Origin: an uncultured Alphaproteobacteria bacterium
Lineage (GTDB): Bacteria > Pseudomonadota > Alphaproteobacteria > HIMB59 > GCA-002718135
Assembly: GCA_902541215.1 (NCBI GenBank)
Contig: CACBPV010000003.1
Location: 1-64,000 of the forward strand
Length of the DNA: 64,000 nucleotides
Direction of reading: 5' to 3'
In this document: positions 48,505-60,240 of the stretch, in pieces
How the letters are laid out: every line of letters starts with the position of its first letter
Numbering within the stretch: position 1 is the first letter of the stretch
Notes under the pieces: model-generated
Database searches by the model: none
The model's input: only the letters and a program-made list of their open reading frames with translations
What the model was told of the DNA's origin: nothing
Made by a program: the position numbers and the translations under genes

Positions 48505-49261
48505 AAATTTATATATAAAATTTGCATTTAATCTAACAATTTTATTGACTGTAATTTTTTTTTATAACTTTCTTCGTGCTGAAGAAATTTACTTTGACTT
48601 ATCTGAGGATAGTATTGAGTTAAAAACAGATTTTAATGGAAAAGAAATTATTATTTTTGGATTACTAAAAGATGATCATGAGACACTTTTGACAATAAAA
48701 GGACCACCATCAAAAATGAGAATACAAAAAAAAGAGAGGTATTTTGGAATATGGATAAATAATCAATACGTTACCTATAGTAACATTCCATCTTTATTCT
48801 TTTTATCCTCCTCAAAAGAAATTAACGAAATCTTGCCTGAATCGATATTAATTAATGAGGATCTAAGTTTTGAAAAAATTTTAAATAATAAGACTTTTAA
48901 TCAAAATTTTATTTTCAAAAATGACCAAAAAAGTTGGAATGAAAATTTTGTTAGAATAAAAAAAGAACAATCATTTTATAAAAGTTTTGAAATGAAAAAG
49001 ATCAAAGATAAATTATTTCAAACTAGCGTTTTTTTTCCAACAAATACAATACCAGGGATTTATAATGTTGATATTTACTATATAAGAAATAATACAATTA
49101 TGAGTACTGATCAAAAAAATATAGTTATAAAAAAAACTGGTATAGGAAGTCAAATATTTGACTTTGCTAATGAAAATGCAGCTACATACGGAGTTTTTGT
49201 AATTATCTTTTCAATATTTTCAGGTTTTATTGCTGCTGCTTTATTTAGGAGAAGTAAATGA
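48497..49261 (+). CDS. TIGR02186 family (Alph_Pro_TM) membrane-anchored protein
   Basis: 254 residues. Residues 1-28 look like a signal peptide (hydrophobic FNLTILLTVIFFYNFLRA), then comes a periplasmic part beginning EEIYFDLSEDSIELKTDFNG, and a single helix near the end (GVFVIIFSIFSGFIAAALF) with a short basic tail RRSK. The pattern, with FGIWIN near residue 86, matches the alphaproteobacterial TIGR02186/PF09608 family, which often stands beside TSUP permeases. Function unknown; a periplasmic partner that binds or hands over an anion is one idea. It overlaps the genes on each side by eight and four bases. Confidence 0.8.
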   Translation: MIKNLYIKFAFNLTILLTVIFFYNFLRAEEIYFDLSEDSIELKTDFNGKEIIIFGLLKDDHETLLTIKGPPSKMRIQKKERYFGIWINNQYVTYSNIPSLFFLSSSKEINEILPESILINEDLSFEKILNNKTFNQNFIFKNDQKSWNENFVRIKKEQSFYKSFEMKKIKDKLFQTSVFFPTNTIPGIYNVDIYYIRNNTIMSTDQKNIVIKKTGIGSQIFDFANENAATYGVFVIIFSIFSGFIAAALFRRSK

Positions 49262-49731
49262 GTGATGATAGGTATATTCTAGTTGTTGCAGATAACTCAA
49301 AAGAAATGAATACAGCTCTTGAATATGCTTGTGCAAGATCAAAAAAAACGGGAAGAAAAATTATAATTGCAACATTCATAGAACCTTTAGATGTTCTAAC
49401 AACAAAGGGTGTTACAGACATTATGAAAGAAGAAGCTAGAGAAGAAGCGGAAACAATTCTTAAAAAAGCTGCCTCATTTGTCCAAGAAAGAACAGGTAAC
49501 TATCCTGCTCTATCTTTAAGAGAGGGGGATACTATAGCTGAATTAAAACAATTATTAGATGAGGAAAAAAATATTAATGTTCTTGTTTTAGCTGCCAATA
49601 CTGATCCAAATAGTAAAAATCCAGGTCCAATAATAACTTCTCTGGTGAGTAATGAAATTACAAACCTAAGAATACCAATAATGATTGTGCCTGGAAATTT
49701 ATCATTTGAACATATTGCACAAATAACTTAA
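49258..49731 (+). CDS. Universal stress protein family
   Basis: Cytoplasmic UspA-like protein of 157 residues. It opens DRYILVVADNSKEMNTALEY with the first strand and Asp of the fold, has the middle helix AREEAETILKKAASFVQERT, and closes with the strand RIPIMIVPGNLS. The ATP-binding GxxGxnineG(S/T) motif is not clear (NPGPIITSLVSNE in that place), so nucleotide binding is uncertain. It overlaps the TIGR02186 gene by four bases (ATGA). A fixed association with TSUP and TIGR02186 suggests a regulatory or sensing role for this cassette, by inference. Confidence 0.85.
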   Translation: MSDDRYILVVADNSKEMNTALEYACARSKKTGRKIIIATFIEPLDVLTTKGVTDIMKEEAREEAETILKKAASFVQERTGNYPALSLREGDTIAELKQLLDEEKNINVLVLAANTDPNSKNPGPIITSLVSNEITNLRIPIMIVPGNLSFEHIAQIT

Positions 49732-49735
49732 AAAA

Positions 49736-50371
49736 ATGTCAAAAGAGATAGCTAAAATATTAGTAGATATAAAGTCTATTAATTTTTCATTTGATAAATA
49801 TTTTACTCTTACATCAGGCTTGGCTAGTCCTGTTTATGTTGATTGTAGAAAAATTATTTCTTTTACAAAAGAAAGAAATTTTATAATTGATAAAGCCATA
49901 GATTATTTAACTAAAAATAATATTGAGACAGAAATTATTGCTGGTGGGGAGACCGCTGGAATTCCCTATGCTGCTTTTATTTCTCAAAAATTAAATAAAC
50001 AAATGATTTACATTAGAAAAAAAACAAAAGGTTTTGGAAAAAATAAACAAATTGAAGGTGAATTTGAAAATAATCAAAAAGCTCTTTTAGTTGAAGATCT
50101 AGCTACTGATGGAGGTAGTAAAATAATTTTTATTAACGCAATGCGTGAAGCAGGATTAAAAGTTAAAGATATATTTGTAATATTTTATTATGATATTTTT
50201 AATTTCAAAGAATCAGAATTATTTAAATTAAATGTAAATATGCACTCACTGTGTACTTGGAAAGATATAATACATTATATTGAAAGTGAAAAAATATATT
50301 CTGAAGATAAGGTTTCAAACTTAAAAGAATTTTTAGAAGATCCAGAAAAATGGAGAAACAAGTATGCGTGA
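49736..50371 (+). CDS. pyrE: Orotate phosphoribosyltransferase
   Basis: Makes OMP from orotate and PRPP in pyrimidine synthesis. The 211 residues have FTLTSGLASPVYVDCRKI near 23, GGETAGIPYAAFISQKL near 69 and the PRPP motif LLVEDLATDGGSKIIFI near 117. KKTKGFGKNKQIEG supplies the flexible catalytic loop. It starts four bases after the universal stress gene and overlaps the nucleotidyltransferase by eight bases, so it may be on the same transcript. Confidence 0.95.
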   Translation: MSKEIAKILVDIKSINFSFDKYFTLTSGLASPVYVDCRKIISFTKERNFIIDKAIDYLTKNNIETEIIAGGETAGIPYAAFISQKLNKQMIYIRKKTKGFGKNKQIEGEFENNQKALLVEDLATDGGSKIIFINAMREAGLKVKDIFVIFYYDIFNFKESELFKLNVNMHSLCTWKDIIHYIESEKIYSEDKVSNLKEFLEDPEKWRNKYA

Positions 50372-50798
50372 AATAGTTGTTGTCAGTGGAGGTTTTGACC
50401 CAATTCACAGTGGTCATATAAAATTAATTAAAGAAGCTGCTAAACATGGTGAAGTTGTAGTTTTACTAAATTCTGATTTATGGCTTCAAAAAAAGAAGGG
50501 TAAGGAATTTCTCCCTTTTATTGAAAGAACTATAATTATGAATGAGTTAAAAAATGTTATTGATGTTATAGAATTTGATGATTTAGATAAGACGTGCATC
50601 GATGGTCTTAAAAAAGTAAAAAATAAATATCCAAAATCAATTATTAAATTTGCAAATGGAGGTGATAGAAATAATAATACAACACCAGAATCAATATTCT
50701 GTGAAAAAAATAATATACAATTACTTTGGGGTATAGGTGGTGACAATAAATCAAATTCTAGTTCTTGGATTTTACAAAAATGGAAAGAAGATAATTAA
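50364..50798 (+). CDS. Cytidylyltransferase-like nucleotidyltransferase
   Basis: A 144-residue protein of the HxGH nucleotidyltransferase superfamily. GGFDPIHSGHIKLIKEA at residues 9-25 is the active-site motif, followed by LLNSDLWLQKKKGKEFLPF and ERTIIMNEL near 54. It resembles the adenylyltransferase half of RfaE/HldE and glycerol-3-phosphate cytidylyltransferases, but the ISSTxxR motif is missing, and NGGDRNNNTTPES stands in that part instead. Substrate unknown; a sugar phosphate is likely. It overlaps pyrE by eight bases and shares a TTAA with the stop of pdxH. Confidence 0.78.
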   Translation: MREIVVVSGGFDPIHSGHIKLIKEAAKHGEVVVLLNSDLWLQKKKGKEFLPFIERTIIMNELKNVIDVIEFDDLDKTCIDGLKKVKNKYPKSIIKFANGGDRNNNTTPESIFCEKNNIQLLWGIGGDNKSNSSSWILQKWKEDN

Positions 50799-51400
50799 GG
50801 ATATAATTTTCTTGTAACCCAACCATCATTTTCCATACGGAATTCAAGTCTGTCATGCAATCTGAATGGCATATCTTGCCAAAATTCAATTAATACAGGC
50901 GCTACTAAGTAACCGTTCCAATGTGAAGGTCTTGGTACATCATTATCTGAAAATTTTTTTTCAAACTCTTGTACTCTTTTAGTTAATGTAGATCTATTGT
51001 CTAGTTCTTCTGACTGTAACGAAGCCCAAGCTCCTATTCTACTTCCTAGTGGCCTTGAATTATAATATTCATCAGCTTCAGCGTTTGAAATTTGTGAAAC
51101 ATTACCTTCTATTCTTATTTGTCTTTGAAGTGTTTTCCAATGAAAATTTAAAGCTACACTATCATTGTTTTTAATTGCTCTACCTTTTTTACTATTTGAA
51201 TTTGTGTAAAAAACAAACCCTTTATCATCATATGATTTAAGTAAAACAATTCGCGAGCTTGGTTTGCCGTCAGAAGATATAGTAGCAAGGTTCATAGCAT
51301 TTGGATCATTGATTTCACTTTCCTTTGCCTCTTCAAACCATTCTTGAAAAAGTTCAATTGGTTTTTTATCAGAATTTATTAATTTTTGATTTGATTGCAT
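50795..51400 (-). CDS. pdxH: Pyridoxamine 5'-phosphate oxidase
   Basis: FMN enzyme that makes pyridoxal 5'-phosphate. The 201 residues include NAMNLATISSDGKPSSRIVL near 34, then LKSYDDKGFVFYTNSNSKKG, which bind FMN, and the carboxyl block WQDMPFRLHDRLEF with RKLYP at the end. It is divergent from fabI over 68 very AT-rich bases and is part of the pdxH-fabI-aroC neighbourhood seen in alphaproteobacteria. Confidence 0.95.
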   Translation of the reverse strand: MQSNQKLINSDKKPIELFQEWFEEAKESEINDPNAMNLATISSDGKPSSRIVLLKSYDDKGFVFYTNSNSKKGRAIKNNDSVALNFHWKTLQRQIRIEGNVSQISNAEADEYYNSRPLGSRIGAWASLQSEELDNRSTLTKRVQEFEKKFSDNDVPRPSHWNGYLVAPVLIEFWQDMPFRLHDRLEFRMENDGWVTRKLYP

Positions 51401-51468
51401 ATTATAGATATGAATATTATTTTATAAGTATATATATCTATATTTATAAAAAAACACTGATTTACAAT

Positions 51469-52296
51469 ATGTTGATGCAAAATAAAAAAGGTCTGATTAT
51501 GGGAGTGGCAAATGACAGATCTATTGCTTGGGGTATTGCGAAAAAATTAGCAGAACAGGGAGGAGAAATTGCACTTACTTATCAAGGAGAAGCTCTTAAG
51601 AAAAGAGTTCAGCCACTTGCGGAGGAAATAGGGTCTAACACTATTATTCCTTGTGATGTTTCAGACTCACAAAGTATGAATAATGTATTTGAAACACTTA
51701 AAAATAAATGGGGTGAATTAGATTTTCTTGTTCATGGAATTGGTTTTTCCAACAAAGATGAATTAAGAGGTAAATATTACAATACATCTTCTGATAATTT
51801 TAAACAAACTATGCATATATCATGTTATTCTTTTACAGAGGCTTGTAGGCTAGCAGAACCTTTAATGAATAATGGTGGATCAATTTTAACTTTAACATAT
51901 TATGGATCAGAACAAGTTATGCCTCATTATAATGTTATGGGAGTTGCAAAAGCAGCTTTAGAGGCAAGTGTTAGATATTTAGCAGTTGATTTGGGAGAAA
52001 AAAATATAAGAGTTAATGCCATTAGTGCTGGCCCAATTAAAACTTTGGCAGCATCAGGAATAGGTGATTTTAGATTTATTCTAAAATGGAACGAACTTAA
52101 TGCTCCGCTTAAAAGAAATGTAAATCAGCAAGATGTTGGAAATTCTGCTTTGTATCTCTTAAGTGATCTTGGAAGTGCTGTTACTGGTGAGATACAACAT
52201 GTCGATTGTGGCTATCATACTGTAGGAATGGTTGCAGTTGATGAGAGTGAAAGTGTTTCAGAATTATTAGGTGAATTTACAAATTCTAAAAAATGA
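51469..52296 (+). CDS. fabI: Enoyl-ACP reductase FabI
   Basis: NADH-dependent last step of the fatty-acid elongation cycle, a short-chain dehydrogenase homolog. The ORF track adds 48 residues of low-quality translation from antisense pdxH and the intergenic region; the ATG at 51469 gives [20 protein letters not shown] and 275 residues, the normal size. A second ATG two codons later is also possible. [13 protein letters not shown] is the nucleotide loop and the Tyr-six-Lys catalytic pair is in [13 protein letters not shown] near 158-166. The stop overlaps aroC by four bases (ATGA). Confidence 0.94.
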   Translation: MLMQNKKGLIMGVANDRSIAWGIAKKLAEQGGEIALTYQGEALKKRVQPLAEEIGSNTIIPCDVSDSQSMNNVFETLKNKWGELDFLVHGIGFSNKDELRGKYYNTSSDNFKQTMHISCYSFTEACRLAEPLMNNGGSILTLTYYGSEQVMPHYNVMGVAKAALEASVRYLAVDLGEKNIRVNAISAGPIKTLAASGIGDFRFILKWNELNAPLKRNVNQQDVGNSALYLLSDLGSAVTGEIQHVDCGYHTVGMVAVDESESVSELLGEFTNSKK

Positions 52297-53363
52297 CTTC
52301 TAATTCAATAGGAAAAATCTTTAACTTTACCACATGGGGAGAAAGCCATGGCAAAGCTATTGGTTGTGTTGTCGATGGAGTTCCATCAAACATAAATTTA
52401 ACTGAAAAAGATATTCAACCCTATTTAGATAAAAGAAAACCTGGTCAGTCGAAATTTACAACTCAAAGAAAAGAAGAGGATAAAGTTGAAATACTATCTG
52501 GAACTTTTGAAGGAAAAACAACAGGTCATCCTATTTCTCTAATTATTTACAATCAAGATCAGAGATCAAAAGATTATGGTGATATCAAAAGTAAATTTAG
52601 ACCAGGTCATGCAGATTACACATATTGGAAAAAATATGGCATAAGAGATTATAGGGGTGGTGGTAGATCTAGTGCTAGAGAAACTGCAATGAGAGTAGCA
52701 GCAGGCGCAATAGCAAGAAAAATCATAAAAAATAAAATAAAAAATCAAGTTGTAATAACAGGTGCATTAATTCAAATAGGTAATCATAAAATTAATTATG
52801 AGAATTGGAATAATAATTTTATTTCAAAAAATAATTTTTGGAGTCCTGATAAAAAAATTATTAAAACATGGGAAAACGAAATACAAACTGCAAGAAAATC
52901 TGGTTCCTCTTTAGGTGCTATAATTGAAATTAGAGTAAAAGGTTTGCCCGCTGGATTAGGAGAGCCTATTTATGAAAAAATAGACTCCGATATAGCTAAG
53001 GCATTGATGTCTATTAATGCTGTTAAGGGTGTAGAAATGGGAAATGGCTTTAGCAGTGTTTATGAAACTGGAATTTCTAATGTTGATGAAATGAGAATTA
53101 AAAATAAAAAACCTTTTTTTCTTTCAAATAATAATGGTGGAGTTCTTGGAGGCATTACAACTGGTCAAGAATTAATTACTAGATTTGTAGTAAAACCGAC
53201 GAGTTCAATATTATCAACAAAAAAAACAATTAATACTAAATTAAAAGAAACAACAATATCTACTAAAGGTCGTCATGATCCATGTGTTGGTATAAGGGCT
53301 GTTCCTGTTGGTGAAGCAATGGTTGCCACAACTATAGCTGATCATTGTTTAAGATTTCTTTAA
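52293..53363 (+). CDS. aroC: Chorismate synthase
   Basis: Flavin-dependent last step of the shikimate pathway. The 356 residues have the family blocks [20 protein letters not shown] near 13, [20 protein letters not shown] near 124 and [20 protein letters not shown] near 328. It is coupled to fabI by a 4-base overlap. It converges on tlyA, with 15 bases of the two reading frames overlapping. Confidence 0.96.
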   Translation: MTSNSIGKIFNFTTWGESHGKAIGCVVDGVPSNINLTEKDIQPYLDKRKPGQSKFTTQRKEEDKVEILSGTFEGKTTGHPISLIIYNQDQRSKDYGDIKSKFRPGHADYTYWKKYGIRDYRGGGRSSARETAMRVAAGAIARKIIKNKIKNQVVITGALIQIGNHKINYENWNNNFISKNNFWSPDKKIIKTWENEIQTARKSGSSLGAIIEIRVKGLPAGLGEPIYEKIDSDIAKALMSINAVKGVEMGNGFSSVYETGISNVDEMRIKNKKPFFLSNNNGGVLGGITTGQELITRFVVKPTSSILSTKKTINTKLKETTISTKGRHDPCVGIRAVPVGEAMVATTIADHCLRFL

Positions 53364-54098
53364 AATACTGTAAATTAAAAATTCTTTATTTCCTTTTGGT
53401 CCAGTTATTGGACTTTCGACTAAGCCTACAACTTCAGCCTTAATTGTTTTTTTAAACCAATTCGATATATCATTACATACTTTTTCATGAATCAATGGAT
53501 CTTTCACAATACCTTTTTTCAAATTTATTTTATTAGTTTCAAATTGCGGCTTAATTAGTGAAATAATCTCAGCTTTACTTGATAAAAGCTTCAAGCTAGG
53601 TTCTATAACTTTTGTTAGACTAATGAAACTAACATCGCAGACTACCAAATTAATTCTTTCATAAATTATTGAGTTATCTAAATATTTAGCATTAAAATTT
53701 TCTATACTGATAATTTTTTTTTCTTTTTTTAATTTTTCATGAAGTTGATTTGTACCGACATCAATAGAATATATTTTTTTAGCGTTTTTTTTTAAAAGAA
53801 CTTCTGTGAATCCACCAGTTGATGAACCGATATCTAGACAAATTTTATTTTCAATATCAATCTTAAAATGATCAATCGCTTTCAGTAATTTGAATGCACC
53901 TCTTGATACCCATAGAGGATGAAGTTGTTTAATTTTTATTTTTGAGTTTTCATTAAAACTGTTACCACTTTTGGTAATAATTTTATCATTTACATAAACT
54001 TGGCCGGCCATAATCATAGATTGGGCTTTTGATTTAGTATCAGCTAAGTTTCTATCCATTAAAAGCTGATCAAGTCTTATTTTAAGATTTTTACTCAA
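53349..54098 (-). CDS. tlyA: TlyA-family rRNA 2'-O-methyltransferase
   Basis: 249 residues. An amino-terminal S4 RNA-binding domain ([20 protein letters not shown] near 5) precedes an FtsJ-like methyltransferase with the SAM loop [16 protein letters not shown] near 89, [14 protein letters not shown] and the late catalytic Lys segment SLIKPQFE near 180. Homologs methylate 16S and 23S riboses and were once called hemolysins. It follows xseB by nine bases. In many alphaproteobacteria dxs lies between xseB and tlyA; it is absent here. Confidence 0.9.
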   Translation of the reverse strand: MSKNLKIRLDQLLMDRNLADTKSKAQSMIMAGQVYVNDKIITKSGNSFNENSKIKIKQLHPLWVSRGAFKLLKAIDHFKIDIENKICLDIGSSTGGFTEVLLKKNAKKIYSIDVGTNQLHEKLKKEKKIISIENFNAKYLDNSIIYERINLVVCDVSFISLTKVIEPSLKLLSSKAEIISLIKPQFETNKINLKKGIVKDPLIHEKVCNDISNWFKKTIKAEVVGLVESPITGPKGNKEFLIYSILKKS

Positions 54099-54107
54099 AT
54101 TTGAAAA

Positions 54108-54326
54108 TTACTTAAAATCTTCTTTTGAGACTTTATTGTTTTCTTGCTTAATTTTTTTAATTTGGCTTTCAATACTTTTTAATTTTTCCTCACACGCTTT
54201 TTTTAAATTCATTCCTTCTTCGTAAAGTTTTACAGATTCTTCTAAATCAACTTCACCATTTTCTAATTTCTCTACAATAGACTCGAGTTTTTTTAAATTA
54301 TTTTCAAAATTATTATCTTTATTCAT
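54108..54326 (-). CDS. xseB: Exodeoxyribonuclease VII small subunit
   Basis: 72-residue XseB, FENNLKKLESIVEKLENGEV then DLEESVKLYEEGMNLKKACE are the family signature. A helical bundle that, with XseA, degrades single-stranded DNA. XseA is not in this window. It overlaps the upstream 97-residue gene by eight bases and tlyA follows by nine. Confidence 0.93.
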   Translation of the reverse strand: MNKDNNFENNLKKLESIVEKLENGEVDLEESVKLYEEGMNLKKACEEKLKSIESQIKKIKQENNKVSKEDFK

Positions 54327-54612
54327 TAGATGTATCTATTTTTATTATATTTGATGTCTCTATATCATATATTAAACCATAAACTTTATTATTACTTTTT
54401 ATTGTAAACAAAATCCTATTATTATCAATCATATCTATATCTGTAATTTTATGCCCTTTTTCTAAATTTAAATTATAATCAATTAAATTTGTTTCTAAAT
54501 TACTTTGTTTTTTTGTAGTTTTTATATACAAACCATAAACAAGAGCTAAAAAGCAAATAACAATTAATATACCTAAAAATATTACAATAAATTTAAGAAT
54601 TTTTTGAGACAT
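54319..54612 (-). CDS. Small single-span membrane protein
   Basis: 97 residues, one helix near the amino end (FIVIFLGILIVICFLALVYG, residues 8-27) followed by an extracytoplasmic-looking domain with DYNLNLEKGHKITDIDMIDN near 45 and later strands (RILFTIKSNNKVYGLIYDIE). Gene order beside rluD-rpoH suggests the DUF6476 family of alphaproteobacteria, but I am only moderately sure. Its ATG lies on the same CATG as the start of rluD on the opposite strand, so the two genes diverge without any space between them. Function unknown. Confidence 0.72.
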   Translation of the reverse strand: MSQKILKFIVIFLGILIVICFLALVYGLYIKTTKKQSNLETNLIDYNLNLEKGHKITDIDMIDNNRILFTIKSNNKVYGLIYDIETSNIIKIDTSNE

Positions 54613-54613
54613 G
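54610..54613. other. Shared CATG start codons of two divergent genes
   Basis: The tetranucleotide CATG gives ATG on both strands: minus start at 54612-54610 (97-residue membrane protein) and plus start at 54611-54613 (rluD). The two start codons overlap by two bases. Neither gene has a conventional leader in the gap because there is no gap. Confidence 0.95.
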
Positions 54614-55582
54614 AACGAATTCTATAATCTTAAATTAACTATAAATAAACAATTAAGTTCACAAAGATTAGATAAAGTGCTCGTTTCAAAATTGGAAGGG
54701 TATTCAAGAACACAAATAAAAACTTTAATATTAAATGGTAATGTAAGTCTTGATGAAAAGGAAATAAAAGATCCATCTTACATAACTAAAGAAAATGAAA
54801 ATTACTTTATAAATATTATCTTGAAACAAGAAACAAAACATTCAGCTGAAAATATTGACTTAAACATTATTTTTGAAGATGAAGATCTAATCGTTATAAA
54901 TAAACCTCCAAATTTAGTAATGCATCCAGCTCCTGGAAATGAAAGCGGCACTCTTGTGAATGCTCTTATGCATTACACTAATAATCAACTAAGTAATTTA
55001 GATAATAATGCTAGACCAGGAATAGTCCATCGTTTAGATAAAGACACAAGTGGAATTCTTGTTGTTGCAAAAAATAATAATGTTCATATTAATTTAGCCA
55101 AACAATTCAAAGAACATACGATATCTCGTAGATATAAAGCAATAGTTTGGGGAATGCCTGATAATCAATCAATTGAAGGGTACATAGAGAGAAATAGGAA
55201 AAATAGAAAAAAAATGAGTTTAAATAATAAGGGTTTTGGAAAATATTCTAAAACCGATATTAAATTAGAAAAAACTTTTGGTATTGCTAGTATAGTTGAC
55301 TGCCATTTACACACTGGAAGAACACATCAAATTAGACTTCATCTAACTTCTAAAAATTCTCCTATAATTGGTGATAAGATTTATGGAAAAAGTAAAATTA
55401 ATCAATTTGGAAAAGATAAAAATACATTTAATAAATTCATGATTTTAAAAAATTTTGAAAGACAAGCATTACATGCCTATCATCTAGGTTTTGATCATCC
55501 AACATCAAAAAAAAGGATGAATTTTGATATTGAAATTCCTGAAGATTTTAAGAATTTAATTGAATTATTGCTTAAATATTAA
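54611..55582 (+). CDS. rluD: RluD-type 23S rRNA pseudouridine synthase
   Basis: RluA-family pseudouridine synthase, 323 residues. S4 domain (LSSQRLDKVLVSKLEGYSR near residue 14), then catalytic block PGIVHRLDKDTSGILVVAKN near 136, with the active-site Asp, and HTGRTHQIRLHLTSKNSPII near 233. In the family RluD modifies helix 69 of 23S rRNA and affects ribosome recycling. Linkage to rpoH is the usual one. It starts on the CATG shared with the divergent small gene, and its upstream sequence is coding for that gene. Confidence 0.9.
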   Translation: MNEFYNLKLTINKQLSSQRLDKVLVSKLEGYSRTQIKTLILNGNVSLDEKEIKDPSYITKENENYFINIILKQETKHSAENIDLNIIFEDEDLIVINKPPNLVMHPAPGNESGTLVNALMHYTNNQLSNLDNNARPGIVHRLDKDTSGILVVAKNNNVHINLAKQFKEHTISRRYKAIVWGMPDNQSIEGYIERNRKNRKKMSLNNKGFGKYSKTDIKLEKTFGIASIVDCHLHTGRTHQIRLHLTSKNSPIIGDKIYGKSKINQFGKDKNTFNKFMILKNFERQALHAYHLGFDHPTSKKRMNFDIEIPEDFKNLIELLLKY

Positions 55583-55612
55583 ATTATATTTTATTTGTGG
55601 TATAGGCGTATT

Positions 55613-58840
<3,228 letters not shown>

Positions 58841-58848
<8 letters not shown>

Positions 58849-60196
58849 GATAAGGCCTTACTAATTTTTTTATTTCTAGAGATTTTTTTTTAACCTCATT
58901 AACTTCTTGCCCTTCAACTAATATTCTGACTAATGGTTCAGTCCCAGATAACCTTACAAGAGATCTTATTTTTTTATTATTATATAGTTTATCTTTTTTT
59001 AAATTATCAAGAATTTTTAACAGCTTGGTATTCTTTGTTTTATAACTTAAGTTAATTTTTTCCTGGGTAAAGTCATTGTACAAATCAAAAAGTTTACTCG
59101 CCTTATTTTTATTTGATATCAAAATTTCAGAGATTTTTAAAGCTGCCAAAATTCCATCGCCAGTATTAGAATATTCTGACAATATTATATGTCCTGATTG
59201 TTCACCACCTATCATAGATTTGGATTTTTTCATTTGATTTATTACATTTATATCTCCAACAGATGTTCGCTTAATCTTTAATTTTAATTTATTTGTGAGA
59301 TAATTTTCTAATCCCATATTAGACATTACCGTTATAATAACATCATGTTGATTAGATTTTTTCTGAGGTTTTATATAACTTTTACATAACAATCCTATAA
59401 TTTTATCACCATCAACTTCTTTTCCTTCTTCATCTACAACTATTAACCTATCTCCATCACCATCAAATGCAAATCCAATATCAGCTTTTTCTTTTATGAC
59501 ATTTTGTGAGAGTGATTTAACATCAACTGCACCACAGTTTTTATTAATATTTAATCCATCTGGATTATTATTTATGGCGATTATATTATGGCCTAACTCC
59601 CAGAATAAATTTGGAGCTATATTATATGTGGCTCCATTCGCACAATCTAAAATAATTTTTAATTTTCTCTTGGAAGATGTTTTACTTAAAGTACTTTTTA
59701 AAAATTCTGAGTATCTACCTGAGGCATCTTCCAGTCTTCTTGCATTTCCAGATACAAATGTGTTGTTTGAAATTTTAGAATATTTTTTATTATCTAAAAC
59801 TATTTTTTCAACCTTTTGCTCTATCAATGAACTGAGCTTTGTTCCAGTACTATCAAAAAATTTCAGCCCATTATATTCATACGTGTTATGAGAAGCTGTA
59901 ATCATTACACCAATATCTGCTCTTAAAGTTTTAATCATTAATGGTACAGCTGGTGTTGGAAGGGGGCCGACTAAAATTACATCCATACCCATAGAAATAA
60001 ATCCGGCTGTCACAAGTGGTTCATATAAATAACCAGACAATCTAGTGTCTTTGCAGATTACAACCCTGCTATTTTTAGCATTTTTCTTTTTTAGAAGGAA
60101 TGCAACTGTTTTTGAAATTTTTAGACAAGTTTCAGCAGAAAGAGGTTCCTCATTAACTAAGCACCGTATACCATCGGTACCAAATATTTTAGACAT
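58841..60196 (-). CDS. glmM: Phosphoglucosamine mutase
   Basis: Converts glucosamine 6-phosphate to 1-phosphate for UDP-GlcNAc, peptidoglycan and LPS. The 451 residues have the active serine loop MITASHNTYEYNGLKFFDS near 97-115, the metal loop FDGDGDRLIVVD near 244, GEQSGHIILSEY near 325, and the phosphate-binding RLSGTEPLVRILVEG near 420. It follows ftsH by 44 bases, a conserved pairing, and overlaps hisZ by eight. Confidence 0.97.
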
Positions 60197-60240
60197 TTAT
60201 GTCTTTTATTCAAAAAAATAAATAAAGTGAAGTAATTAAA

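Noticed and set aside
51325-51468. 48-residue amino extension of FabI in the ORF track
   Set aside because: It translates antisense pdxH and the AT-rich gap (IYIYIYKK); homologs start at MLMQNKKG or two codons later.
55595-55612. TTG start of RpoH
   Set aside because: The following ATG gives the conserved MNLPVLSS start and the standard length.
59496-59891. 131-residue plus-strand ORF
   Set aside because: Antisense to glmM, with no domain or start signal.
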